From Halomonas ventosae (GTDB taxonomy: Bacteria > Pseudomonadota > Gammaproteobacteria > Pseudomonadales > Halomonadaceae), in contig NZ_SNZJ01000011.1 in assembly GCF_004363555.1 (NCBI RefSeq), positions 59,013 to 119,528 of the forward strand: a DNA stretch of 60,516 bases, given 5' to 3'. The notes beneath the pieces were generated by a model that saw only the letters and a program-made list of their open reading frames with translations, was not told where the DNA came from and did no database searches. The position numbers and the translations under genes are program-made. Of this stretch, positions 1 to 8,782 are shown piece after piece (position 1 is the stretch's first letter; every line of letters begins with the position of its first letter).

Positions 1-459
1 CTGGCCCTGACCATACCCTTGGCCATAGCCCGGTCCCATCATCCCGGGACCCATCTGGCCCTGACCATACCCTTGGCCATAGCCCGGTCCCATCATCCCG
101 GGACCCATCTGGCCCTGACCATACCCTTGGCCATAGCCCGGTCCCATCATCCCCGGGCCCATCTGGCCTTGGCCATACCCTTGGCCATAGCCCGGTCCCA
201 TCATCCCCGGGCCCATATGGCCCTGACCCTGGTCATAGCCGTGACCGTACCCGTGCCCTTGGCCCGGTCCCATCATCCCGGGGCCCATCTGGCCCTGACC
301 ATACCCTTGGCCATAGCCCGGTCCCATCATCCCGGGACCCATCTGGCCCGGACCATACCCGTGGCCATAACCCGGTCCCATCATCCCGGGACCCATCTGG
401 CCCTGACCTGGACCGTAGCCGTGACCATAGCCCGGTCCCATCATCATGCCAGGACCCAT
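1..459 (-). repeat. Tandem 54-nt coding repeats (54-72 nt units)
   Basis: Units end at 54, 108, 162, 216, 288, 342, 396 and 459. Most are exactly 54 nt and nearly identical; the 217-288 unit is 72 nt and the 397-459 unit 63 nt, all multiples of 9 so the frame is kept. The near identity at the DNA level, including synonymous sites, points to recent expansion or homogenisation by slippage or recombination. Confidence 0.9.
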
Positions 460-594
460 CTGGCCCTGACCTTGGCCATAGCCCTGGCCATCCCGGTCAT
501 CGTCCATCATCCTCTGGGCGAGGGCGGTGCTGCTGGCACCCGCCCCCAGCGCCATGGCCAGGCCGAAGGCGAGCGACTGCTTGCGAAGGTTCAT
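1..594 (-). CDS. Secreted Gly/Met/Gln/Tyr-rich tandem-repeat protein (partial, 3' end outside window)
   Basis: The start codon and first 198 codons are visible; the frame stays open to the window edge. A ribosome-binding site AGGAG lies 7 nt before the ATG. Residues 1-27 form a signal peptide (positive start, hydrophobic core, ending STALAQ), so the product is exported. After a short acidic stretch (MMDDDRD) the protein is made of an 18-residue unit of the type MGPGMMGPGYGQGYGQGQ, about eight copies in view, some extended to 21 or 24 residues. There is no Cys and almost no charge, so the mature chain should be intrinsically disordered or self-assembling. Methionine-rich repeats can bind Cu(I) or scavenge oxidants, but nothing here proves that. 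I do not recognise a named family. It is followed on the same strand by no visible partner; the c-di-GMP gene lies upstream. Confidence 0.75.
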   Translation of the reverse strand, partial: MNLRKQSLAFGLAMALGAGASSTALAQRMMDDDRDGQGYGQGQGQMGPGMMMGPGYGHGYGPGQGQMGPGMMGPGYGHGYGPGQMGPGMMGPGYGQGYGQGQMGPGMMGPGQGHGYGHGYDQGQGHMGPGMMGPGYGQGYGQGQMGPGMMGPGYGQGYGQGQMGPGMMGPGYGQGYGQGQMGPGMMGPGYGQGYGQGQ

Positions 595-756
595 GAGGCA
601 TCTCCTGCGGGTTCACGAAGCGGGCCGGCCGTCGTGCCTGATCGCCGTGGCGTCAGGTCCGCGATGCTGGCCTGTCCTCCAGCATAGTCCGCCAGGCGTG
701 CGTCCCCTTGACGCTTGTCAATCAAGCCGGTGACGTGCGCAACATCGGCCTGCCCA

Positions 757-3700
757 TCACGGCCGAGGACGCGCCTCGAGCCATGCGACCAGCGCATCCA
801 GGGGCATCGGCCGGGCGAACAGGAAGCCCTGGAAGACCTCGCAGCCGTGATGCTTCAGGTAGTCGTGCTGGTCGCGGGTCTCGATGCCCTCGGCGACCAC
901 CCTCAGGTCGAGCTCCCGGGCCAGGGTGATGACCCCCTGGCAGATGGCGGCATCCTTGTCGCTGGCGGTGACGTCCCTGACGAAGGTCCGGTCGATCTTG
1001 ATCTTGTCGATGGGCAGCGTGCGCAGGTAGCCCAGGCTCGAGAAGCCGGTGCCGAAGTCATCGATGGCGGTGCTGATGCCCATGCCGTTCAAGGCATTGA
1101 GGATATCGATGGCGCCCTCGGTATCGCGCATCAGGATGCCCTCGGTGAGTTCCAGCTCCAGGTGGGAGGGCGGCAGGCCGGTCTCGTCCAGCACCCCCCT
1201 CAGGGTGGCCAGGAAGCTTGGCCGGTGGAACTGCATCGGCGAGAGATTGACCGCCATGCGCCCCGTGAGCAGGCCCTGGTCGACCAGGGAGCGGGCATCG
1301 CGGCAGGCCCGCGCCATCACCCAGCGGCTCAGCGGAATGATCTGGCCGGTCTCCTCGGAGAGCGGGATGAAGTCGGCGGGGGAGATGAACCCCTTGGTGG
1401 GGTGGCGCCAGCGTACCAGCGCCTCCAGCCCGTCGACGCGGCCGGCGGCGTCGAGCAGCGGCTGGTAGTACAGCACCAGCTGGTCGTGATCGATGGCCTC
1501 CTGCAGCTCGTTGCGCAGCATCACCCGCTGGGAGAGCTTGCTGTCCAGGTCGCCGGTGTAGCACTGGAAGGCGTTGCGCCCCTGTTGCTTGGCCTTGTAC
1601 ATGGCCATGTCGGCATGCTGGAGGAGCTTTTCGGGGTCCTCCAGGGGCTCGTCGTTGATGGCGATGCCGATGCTCGCCGAGATATGCAGCTCGTGGCCGT
1701 TGACCTTGTGGGGGCGGGTCAGCTCCAGCAGCAGGCGTTCGGCCACCTCCTCGGCTTCGGCGGGGTGCTCGAGGTCCGGCAGCAGCAGCACGAACTCGTC
1801 GCCGCCGAAGCGGGCCAGGGTATCGCTGGTGCGCAGTCCCGCGGCCAGGCGCCGGGCGACGCTGATCAGCAGCTGGTCACCCACCTTGTGACCCAGGGTG
1901 TCGTTGATCGGCTTGAACTCGTCCAGGTCGATGAAGAGCACCGCCAGGATCTGCGCATGGCGGCGGGCCAGGGCGAAGTCGTGGACCAGGCGGTCGCCGA
2001 ACAGGGCGCGATTGGCGAGCCCAGTCAGGGCGTCGTGGGTGGCCTGGTAGGCCAGCTGGTTCTCCTGCTCCTTGCGCTCGGAGATGTCGTTCATGATGGC
2101 CACGAAGTGGGTCACCACGCCGTCGTCATCGTGGACCGGCGAGAGGAAGACCTGATTCCAGAACGGCGAGCCGTCGCGGCGGTGGGCACGAAGGGTGATC
2201 GAGAGGGTGCGTCCCTCGGCCAGGGCGTCGCGGATCTGCGCGACATCCCGCTCGTCGGTATCCGGCCCCCCCAGGAAACGGGGCGAGTGGCCCAGCACGT
2301 CCCGGGCCTGGTAGCCGGTGATGCGGGTGAAGGCGGGGTTGACGTAGACCGCCGGCTGGCCCGGCTGGCGGGCATCGGTGATGACCACGGCGTTGCTGCT
2401 GGCCTCCAGGCTGCGTTCCAGGATGCGTTGGCGCTGGGCGGCGGCCAGGCGCTCGCTGATGTCCTTGGCGATGCCGAAGACGCCGTCGACCTGACCATCG
2501 ACCAGGATCGGCAGGAAGGTTACTTCCAGGTCCTGGGGCGCGGCGTCCTGGCGGTGGTAGCGCATCGTCAGGCTATGCGGTTGCCCGCTGGCGGCCGTCT
2601 GGAAACCGGCCTCCACGCGCTGCAGGTCGGCGGCCGACGTCGACGCCTCGTGCACGATGTCGCGGAAGGTCAGCCCCCGCCAGTCGCGCTCCCCCATCCC
2701 GATGATGGCCTGGGTCATGGGATTCAGGTTGCGATAGGTGCCGTGGCGGTCCATGGCGAACACCGCATCCGGGTTCTGGGTGAACAGCGACCGGAAGCGC
2801 TGCTCGCTGGTACTCAGGGCGCGGGCCTGTTCGTCGCGGATCGCCACCAGGGAGCGGCCGATGATCAGCTGGTAGGTGAGCAGCAGCCCCACCAGGCCGG
2901 CCCCGAGCGGCAGGCTGCCGGGCAGCGAGGCGAACAGCGGCGGCGTAGCGGCGGCGGTCAGGGTGAGCCGGGGGCCGTCGAGCAGGCGGGCCTCGGCGGT
3001 GGCCAGGGGGTGCCAGCCATCGTTCGGCGTCGGGGCCGGCAGCACGCTGATCGGCTGCCCGGCGCCGGCGATGGTGACCCGGAAGTCGCCGGTGTCGCGG
3101 CGCATCGTCTCGTGGATCAGCACGTCGAGGTCGAGGACCGCCAGCATCATCTGCTCGCTGCCGCCGCTGGCGCGCACGGCCAGGGTGACCATCCGCGGCC
3201 GCGCGGGATCGGGGAAGCGCCAGGCCATTTCGCTGTCCTGGCGCTCGATCTCGCGCAGCCAGGCCAGGGTCTCCGGCTCCACCAGCCGGTCCATCAGCCA
3301 CAGCAGGGCCCGGGGGTGCCGGCCGCGGCGCCACACCGACTGCTCCTCGCCGTCGAGGAACACCAGGGCCTGCAGGCTCGCCTCGTCGTCGAAGTAGTTG
3401 CGTGCCTCCTCCTCGCGGACCCGCTTCTCGGGCAGGCTCCCGACCGCCTGCCAGCGTTTGGCCATGCGCTGGATGAACTCGGCCCGCGAGCGGGTGACCT
3501 CCTCGAGACTGATGGCCAGGTTGCCGGCCAGCTTCTCGGCGCTGGCCAGCCGCTCGTTGTGCTGGGTCCAGCTGCCCAGCAGCCACAGGGCCATGCTCAG
3601 GGCGACGCCGGCCACGCCGACGGTGACGGCGCGACGCGGCAGGGCCAGGATGGGCCGGACACGGTGTTCGGCGATGATCAGCATGCCGGCACCCAGCACC

Positions 3701-4248
3701 CCGCTGAAGAGCGCCCCCAGCAGGGTGAAGTCGTGGGCCAGCCAGGCGAGCAGGGGGCCCGTGTCAGGGCTCAGCAGGGCCGCGACCCCCAGCAGGCCGA
3801 GGACCAGGGCCAGCCCCCCGGCCGTGCGCCAGACGCGACGCCGCCACCGGCTCGCGAGCCCTATCGCACAGCACAGCGCGACCAGCAGGGTGAGCAGCGC
3901 CGGGGTCGTGTGCAGCCTGGGCCGGCCGGTCAGCCAGGAGAGGCCGGCGTCATCGGCTCCCGCCAGGAGGTTGTGGCCCAGGCTGTAGCCGGCGAAGACC
4001 AGCATGCCGAGCAATGCCGCGACACGGCAGCAGCGGCTGCCGCGCACCACGCCGGTCAGGCCGCCGCCGATCATCAGGATGGCCAGCGAGCCGTCCAGGC
4101 TGATGTCCAGCTGCGGCGGCACGGGGAACCGCGGGAAGAGGTCGAGCAGCAGGCCGCCGAGGCCCATCAGCAGGCTTCCGGCCAGCAGGATCAGCAGGCA
4201 GGCCTGCAGGGCGAGATCGCGGTTGTTCAGCTCCATCCGGTCGTCCAT
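757..4248 (-). CDS. Membrane PAS-PAS-GGDEF-EAL protein (diguanylate cyclase/phosphodiesterase)
   Basis: A 1163-residue cyclic-di-GMP turnover protein. The N-terminal ~230 residues carry several hydrophobic membrane segments; about 230-440 is a probable periplasmic sensor region closed by another membrane segment near 455-475. PAS domains follow at about 480-600 and 610-735. The GGDEF domain has an intact FGGDEF motif near residue 816, and the EAL domain begins at LEALVRW near 941. The EAL domain keeps the metal and catalytic residues of active phosphodiesterases (NLSP, ELTE, DDFGTG, DKIKID, EGIET), so both activities are possible; which one dominates cannot be read from sequence. The start is uncertain: an ATG 12 nt downstream is an alternative, and neither has an ideal ribosome site. 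It is apparently monocistronic. Confidence 0.93.
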   Translation of the reverse strand: MDDRMELNNRDLALQACLLILLAGSLLMGLGGLLLDLFPRFPVPPQLDISLDGSLAILMIGGGLTGVVRGSRCCRVAALLGMLVFAGYSLGHNLLAGADDAGLSWLTGRPRLHTTPALLTLLVALCCAIGLASRWRRRVWRTAGGLALVLGLLGVAALLSPDTGPLLAWLAHDFTLLGALFSGVLGAGMLIIAEHRVRPILALPRRAVTVGVAGVALSMALWLLGSWTQHNERLASAEKLAGNLAISLEEVTRSRAEFIQRMAKRWQAVGSLPEKRVREEEARNYFDDEASLQALVFLDGEEQSVWRRGRHPRALLWLMDRLVEPETLAWLREIERQDSEMAWRFPDPARPRMVTLAVRASGGSEQMMLAVLDLDVLIHETMRRDTGDFRVTIAGAGQPISVLPAPTPNDGWHPLATAEARLLDGPRLTLTAAATPPLFASLPGSLPLGAGLVGLLLTYQLIIGRSLVAIRDEQARALSTSEQRFRSLFTQNPDAVFAMDRHGTYRNLNPMTQAIIGMGERDWRGLTFRDIVHEASTSAADLQRVEAGFQTAASGQPHSLTMRYHRQDAAPQDLEVTFLPILVDGQVDGVFGIAKDISERLAAAQRQRILERSLEASSNAVVITDARQPGQPAVYVNPAFTRITGYQARDVLGHSPRFLGGPDTDERDVAQIRDALAEGRTLSITLRAHRRDGSPFWNQVFLSPVHDDDGVVTHFVAIMNDISERKEQENQLAYQATHDALTGLANRALFGDRLVHDFALARRHAQILAVLFIDLDEFKPINDTLGHKVGDQLLISVARRLAAGLRTSDTLARFGGDEFVLLLPDLEHPAEAEEVAERLLLELTRPHKVNGHELHISASIGIAINDEPLEDPEKLLQHADMAMYKAKQQGRNAFQCYTGDLDSKLSQRVMLRNELQEAIDHDQLVLYYQPLLDAAGRVDGLEALVRWRHPTKGFISPADFIPLSEETGQIIPLSRWVMARACRDARSLVDQGLLTGRMAVNLSPMQFHRPSFLATLRGVLDETGLPPSHLELELTEGILMRDTEGAIDILNALNGMGISTAIDDFGTGFSSLGYLRTLPIDKIKIDRTFVRDVTASDKDAAICQGVITLARELDLRVVAEGIETRDQHDYLKHHGCEVFQGFLFARPMPLDALVAWLEARPRP

Positions 4249-4458
4249 GTCCTGGTGTTATTGTGATATTCATGGCCGCTATTGCATTGCACCAATCGGT
4301 CAGGATGGTCATCCTGAGGGGCAGGGTCCGGCTTGGCAAGCACCGTCCATGGATGCACCCCGGGCGCCCCCTCAACCCTGGGCAACCCCTCGGGTTCACC
4401 GGGCGTGCCCGGCTCGGCCAATGAACCCACTTGCCCGTGTTATCAGCGAGGTATCGTC

Positions 4459-4929
4459 ATGCTGCTCGAAGGCTCCTGCCACTGCGGCGCGGTGCACTTT
4501 CGCGTCGACGCCCCCCACCCCTACCCCTATCAGCGCTGCTACTGCTCGATCTGCCGCAAGACCGCCGGCGGTGGCGGCTACGCCATCAACCTGGGCGCCC
4601 GTGCCGAGACCCTCGAGGTGGAGGGCGCCGAGCACACTCGGGTCTACCACGCGGTGATCGACGGCGAGGAGAGCGCGGGCGAGCGCCACTTCTGCGGCCG
4701 CTGCGCCAGCGCGCTGTGGGTCTTCGATCCGGGCTGGCCCGAGCTGGTCCATCCCTTCGCCTCGGCGATCGACAGCGAACTGCCTGTCCCGCCCGAGCGG
4801 GTCCACCTGCTGCTCGACAGCAAGGCCGCCTGGGTGGAGGTCGAGGCCCGCGACAACGACCGCTGCTTCGCCGGCTACCCCGAGGAGAGCCTCGCCGAGT
4901 GGCACCGGCGCCTGGGTCTGGAACGCTAG
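4459..4929 (+). CDS. GFA family (glutathione-dependent formaldehyde-activating enzyme-like) zinc protein
   Basis: 156 residues. The GFA/CENP-V fold is recognised by its cysteine pattern: SCHCGAV near the start, then CYCSIC, and HFCGRC in the second half, which in the family bind structural and catalytic zinc. Family members include S-(hydroxymethyl)glutathione synthase, but most are of unknown substrate, so the enzymatic label should not be taken literally. The ATG at 4459 is preceded by GAGG; the frame is open further upstream but without homology. A second family member lies at 8333-8767. Confidence 0.85.
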   Translation: MLLEGSCHCGAVHFRVDAPHPYPYQRCYCSICRKTAGGGGYAINLGARAETLEVEGAEHTRVYHAVIDGEESAGERHFCGRCASALWVFDPGWPELVHPFASAIDSELPVPPERVHLLLDSKAAWVEVEARDNDRCFAGYPEESLAEWHRRLGLER

Positions 4930-5049
4930 CTGCCGGGACTGGCAGCGCGGTATGGCTGTGCCACAATGGCGCTGCCCCGATGGGCGGGCCGGGGGTACCC
5001 GGCAAGCGAGGCACGATGAGCGATGCACGGCGATAGGAGGTGCGCGGCG

Positions 5050-6018
5050 ATGGCGGAACCGGCGGCAAGCAGGGAAGGGATCCCGGTGGGCATCAGCGCC
5101 TGCCTGATGGGCGAGCAGGTGCGCTACAACGGTGGGCACAAGCGCTCCCGCTACTGCCTGGAGGTCCTGCAGGAGCGCTTCGCCTTCGAGCCCTTCTGCC
5201 CCGAGCTAGAGGCCGGCCTCGGCGTGCCCCGCGACCCGATCCGGATGGTCGGGCTGCAGGGCGAGGAGCCCCGCGTGTTGGGCACCCGGGACCCCGGCAT
5301 CGACGTCACCGAGCGGCTGGCCGACGTCAGTGCTGACTTTGCCGCCAGCCATCGTCACCTGCGCGGCTTCATCCTGATGAAGGGCTCGCCGAGCTGCGGG
5401 CTGGAGCGGGTCAAGGTCTACCATCCCAATGGCATGCCCAGCCATGCCGACTCGGGCGCCTTCGTGCGCGCCCTGCGTCGCCACTTCCCGGAGCTGCCGC
5501 TGGAGGAGGAGGCGCGTATGAACGACCCGGTGCTGCGCGAGAACTTCATCACCCGGGTCTACGCCTTCGACGACTGGAAGCGCCGGGTGGAGGCCGCCCC
5601 CAGCTATCATGCCCTGCTGCAGTTCCACAGCCGCCAGAAGTACCTGCTGATGGCCCACCACGTGGAGGCCTATCGCGAACTGGGGCGTTACCTGGCCGAG
5701 TCGAGCAAGGTGCCGCTGCAGGAGGCCATGACCCACTACCTGCAGCGCTTCATGGCGGCGCTGGGCCGGCCGGCGACCCGCAAGACCCACGCCAATGCGC
5801 TGATGCACGTGCTGGGCTACCTTCGGGAGGCGGTGGACGGCGAGACCCGCCAGGATCTGCTGGCGGCCATCGAGGACTATCGCCTGGGGCACGTGCACCT
5901 GGTGGTGCCGATCCGCCTGCTCAATCACTACGTGAAGCGCCACGGCTCGGACTATATCCGCGAGCAGACCTACCTGGACCCGCACCCCTACGAGCTGGGG
6001 CTGCGCAATACCATCTGA
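5050..6018 (+). CDS. DUF523 and DUF1722 domain protein (YbgA-like)
   Basis: 322 residues. The N-terminal ~150 residues are DUF523 (ISACLMGEQVRYNGGHK start, PELEAGLGVPRDP, and KGSPSCGL), with conserved cysteines that suggest a metal or cofactor site. The C-terminal half, starting about residue 185 (FHSRQKYLLMAH), is DUF1722. This two-domain layout is common in Proteobacteria (E. coli YbgA has only the second domain) and is often found near photolyase genes, though none is here. The ATG at 5050 is chosen because TAGGAGG sits 9 nt upstream; an in-frame ATG at 5023 lacks a site. Confidence 0.85.
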   Translation: MAEPAASREGIPVGISACLMGEQVRYNGGHKRSRYCLEVLQERFAFEPFCPELEAGLGVPRDPIRMVGLQGEEPRVLGTRDPGIDVTERLADVSADFAASHRHLRGFILMKGSPSCGLERVKVYHPNGMPSHADSGAFVRALRRHFPELPLEEEARMNDPVLRENFITRVYAFDDWKRRVEAAPSYHALLQFHSRQKYLLMAHHVEAYRELGRYLAESSKVPLQEAMTHYLQRFMAALGRPATRKTHANALMHVLGYLREAVDGETRQDLLAAIEDYRLGHVHLVVPIRLLNHYVKRHGSDYIREQTYLDPHPYELGLRNTI

Positions 6019-6051
6019 CGGTGTTCCCGGCCCTCGGAGCTGTTTCCTCGA

Positions 6052-6918
6052 TCAGGGCTGCCGCTCGTCGCGGGTCGAGCGCAGCAGCACCCGGTCCAGG
6101 GCCCGGGTGCCGAGCAGGCGCCTGAGGGTGCCGAACAGGTGGGTCGGCAGGGTCACATAGTAGCGCGCCCTGGGGCGCGGGCTCTCCAGGGCATGCACCA
6201 GCTTGTCGACCACCGCCTCGGCGCCGAGGGTGAAGCGCCCGCCGCCGTCGTCGCCGGCCAGCCGTGCCTCGACGGCCCGGTAGGTGTCGGCATGGGCGCT
6301 GTGGGTGGTATCGATATGCGCCTTGAAGGCGCGGTAGGCGTTCTCGCGAAAGCGGCTGGTGATGGGCCCCGGCTCGATCAGGCTGACCTGGATGCCGCTG
6401 CCGGTGAGCTCCAGGCGCAGGGTATCGGTGAGCCCCTCCAGGGCGAACTTTGAGCAGACGTAGGCGCCGCGGTAGGGCAGGGCGGCCAGGCCCAGCACCG
6501 AGCTGTTCTGCACGATGCGCCCGTGGCCCTGGCGGCGCATCGCCGGCAGCACACGGCAGGTGAGCTCGTGGGTGCCGAGCAGGTTGGTCTCCAGCTGGGC
6601 GCGCAGCACCTCGCGGCCGAGGTCCTCCACCGCCCCGGGCTGGCCGTAGGCGGCATTGTTGAACAGCGCATCGAGCCGTCCGCCGGTCGCCTCCAGAACC
6701 GTCGCGACACAGGCCTCGATCGAGGCGCTGTCATCGAGCTCCAGCGCCACGGCCGTAAGGCCCGAATCCCGCAGCCCGCCCAGGTCCGCCTCGCGTCGGG
6801 CGGTGGCGAACACGCGCCAGCCGCGGCGTGCCAGGGCGTGGGCAGCGGCGTGGCCGATGCCGCTGGAGCACCCGGTGACCAGCACGCTGCGGGGGGAGGC
6901 ATCGGGAGAGACGGGCAT
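6052..6918 (-). CDS. Short-chain dehydrogenase/reductase (SDR)
   Basis: 288 residues. Classical SDR features are present: nucleotide-binding TGCSSGIG near residue 15, NNAAYG near 88, the catalytic Ser in NSSVLG and the YVCSK (YxxxK) pair. The extended C-terminus with several Arg and a PGPITSRFRE loop resembles SDRs acting on hydrophobic or steroid-like substrates; the substrate is unknown. It is transcribed divergently from the methyltransferase at 7064, sharing about 145 bp of upstream DNA. Confidence 0.9.
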   Translation of the reverse strand: MPVSPDASPRSVLVTGCSSGIGHAAAHALARRGWRVFATARREADLGGLRDSGLTAVALELDDSASIEACVATVLEATGGRLDALFNNAAYGQPGAVEDLGREVLRAQLETNLLGTHELTCRVLPAMRRQGHGRIVQNSSVLGLAALPYRGAYVCSKFALEGLTDTLRLELTGSGIQVSLIEPGPITSRFRENAYRAFKAHIDTTHSAHADTYRAVEARLAGDDGGGRFTLGAEAVVDKLVHALESPRPRARYYVTLPTHLFGTLRRLLGTRALDRVLLRSTRDERQP

Positions 6919-7063
6919 CGGCGGGGCTCCAGGCAGGGGAACAGAAGAGGCCGGCGCTGCGGATGGCCGGCGAGTGCACCCCGCACTCTGTCGCCTGGCG
7001 CCCGGCCATGCAAGCCGGCCGCGAAGCCCCTACAATGCGCCCTTGTTCCGAGATCGAACCGCC

Positions 7064-8269
7064 ATGCCCGCTATCCCCTCCCATGCCGAGCGCTTCACGC
7101 GTCTGACCGCCCTGTTGGCCGAGTGGCAGCCGCTGTGGCGGCCCCTGCCGTTCCAGCATCGTCGGCTTCCCTGGGCGGAGGCGCATCCCGGGCTTGCCGA
7201 CCGCCTGCGCTCACTCGATGACGACGCCTGCACACGGCTGCAGGCCGAGCCCTTCACCGCCTCCCCCCTGGCCGAGCACCTGCCGGTGGCCGAGCTCGCC
7301 GCCCTGGTCGCGCTTCCCGAGCTACCGGGCGAGGGGCCAGACCTGCCGGCACAGTGGGCCGAGCACATGGGCGGGCGCAAGTGGCAGCAGGTCGCGGCCT
7401 TCGTGCCCCGCATGGCCGTGTTGCCGGAGGCCTCGCTGCTGGAGTGGTGCGCAGGCAAGGGCCACCTGGCGCGGACCCTGTCGCGCCGCCTCGACCGCGA
7501 GGTCACCGGCCTGGAGTGGCAGGCCGCCCTCTGCCGCGACGGCCAGGTGCTGGCCGAGCGGCAGGGTGCTCGGGTGCAGCTTGCCCAGCAGGACGTACTG
7601 GCCCCCGATGCCGCCCGCTGGCTCACGGCGGACACCCAGGTGGCGGCCCTGCATGCTTGCGGCGACCTGCACGGGCGGCTGATCGAGCTGGCCGCCGAGC
7701 AGGGCAGCGCCGTGACCCTGGCGCCCTGCTGCTATCACCGCACCGCGGAGGCGCACTACCGGCCGTACTCGCGACTCGGTCGCGCGCTGGTCGCCGAGCA
7801 CGGCCTGTCGCTCTCCCGGGAGGATCTGGCCATGGCGGTGCAGGAGACCGTGACCGCCCCCCGCCATGTGCGCCGCCATCGCGAGCGGGCCAATGCCTGG
7901 CGGCTGGGCTTCGATGCCCTGCAGCGCCGGGTGCGGGGCCAGGATGGCTACCTGCCGGTACCGAGTCTCGCCTATGGCCGCCTGCCCGAGAGCTTCGCGG
8001 GCTTCTGCCGCTGGGCCGCCGAGCGCAAGGGGCTGGAGCTGCCGGCGGACATCGACTGGCATGCCTTCGAGCAGGAGGGGCGGCGGCGCCAGGCCGAGGT
8101 CACTCGCCTGGAGCTGGTCCGCCACCTCTTCCGGCGCCCGCTGGAGGTGTGGCTGGTGCTGGACCGCCAGCGACGGCTCGAGGAGGCGGGCTTCCGGGTC
8201 GAGCTCGGCACCTTCTGCGCCCGCGAGCTGACCCCGCGCAACCTGCTGCTGCGGGCCTCGCGGGGCTAG
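7064..8269 (+). CDS. SAM-dependent methyltransferase (Methyltransf_32/METTL25-like)
   Basis: 401 residues. A class I methyltransferase motif I (LEWCAGKGHLA) is followed by HACGDLHG and an APCCYH motif. That CCYH-type motif and the general layout recall the Methyltransf_32 family, whose eukaryotic members include METTL25 and tRNA methyltransferase TRM13. The substrate is unknown; an RNA or small molecule are both possible. The ATG at 7064 is the first start consistent with the folded domain; the frame is open for 136 codons upstream only because of high GC. Confidence 0.8.
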   Translation: MPAIPSHAERFTRLTALLAEWQPLWRPLPFQHRRLPWAEAHPGLADRLRSLDDDACTRLQAEPFTASPLAEHLPVAELAALVALPELPGEGPDLPAQWAEHMGGRKWQQVAAFVPRMAVLPEASLLEWCAGKGHLARTLSRRLDREVTGLEWQAALCRDGQVLAERQGARVQLAQQDVLAPDAARWLTADTQVAALHACGDLHGRLIELAAEQGSAVTLAPCCYHRTAEAHYRPYSRLGRALVAEHGLSLSREDLAMAVQETVTAPRHVRRHRERANAWRLGFDALQRRVRGQDGYLPVPSLAYGRLPESFAGFCRWAAERKGLELPADIDWHAFEQEGRRRQAEVTRLELVRHLFRRPLEVWLVLDRQRRLEEAGFRVELGTFCARELTPRNLLLRASRG

Positions 8270-8332
8270 AGCGAGAACTTCTACACTTCAGCTGTTTCCC
8301 TTGTCAGGAGGAACCCGCCCGGGAGGTGTGAG

Positions 8333-8767
8333 ATGAGCGATGGCAAGACCTATCACGGCGCCTGTTTCTGCGGTGCCGTCCAGCTGAAGGTAACCGGCGA
8401 GCCGGAGGCCATGGGCTACTGCCACTGCGAGGACTGCCGCCACTGGTCGGCGGGGCCGGTGAACGCCTTCACGCTCTGGAAGCCGGAGGCGGTGGAAGTG
8501 GTCCAGGGGGCCGATACGCTGGGTAGCTACCACAGGACGCCGGCCAGCCTGCGCCAGTGGTGCCGCAGCTGCGGGGGCCATGTGCTGACCGAGCATCCCG
8601 GCATGGGGCTGGTCGACGTCTATGCGGCGATCCTCCCCGGCCTCACCTTCGAGCCGGCCCTGCATGTCCACTATCAGGAGTCGGTGCTGCGCATTGCCGA
8701 TGGCCTGCCCAAGATGCGCGACGTGCCCGCCGAGATGGGCGGCACGGGGGAGACCCTCGACGAGTGA
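8333..8767 (+). CDS. GFA family zinc protein (second copy type)
   Basis: 144 residues. It has the full GFA cysteine pattern: GACFCGAV, then CHCEDC, and QWCRSCGGH. It is only distantly similar to the protein at 4459, so this is not a local duplicate. AGGAGG about 20 nt upstream and GGGAGGTG next to the ATG provide ribosome-binding sequence. Stand-alone gene; its stop lies 15 nt from the convergent solute-binding protein gene. Confidence 0.85.
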   Translation: MSDGKTYHGACFCGAVQLKVTGEPEAMGYCHCEDCRHWSAGPVNAFTLWKPEAVEVVQGADTLGSYHRTPASLRQWCRSCGGHVLTEHPGMGLVDVYAAILPGLTFEPALHVHYQESVLRIADGLPKMRDVPAEMGGTGETLDE

Positions 8768-8782
8768 GGTGATCACAGGGCG

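Noticed and set aside
1..459. CRISPR array from regularly spaced repeats
   Set aside because: Units are directly adjacent coding repeats without unique spacers and stay in frame behind a signal peptide.
715..4266. Long plus-strand reading frame opposite the GGDEF-EAL gene
   Set aside because: It mirrors the real gene, is Gly/Gln/Asp-rich with no domain, and arises from high GC.
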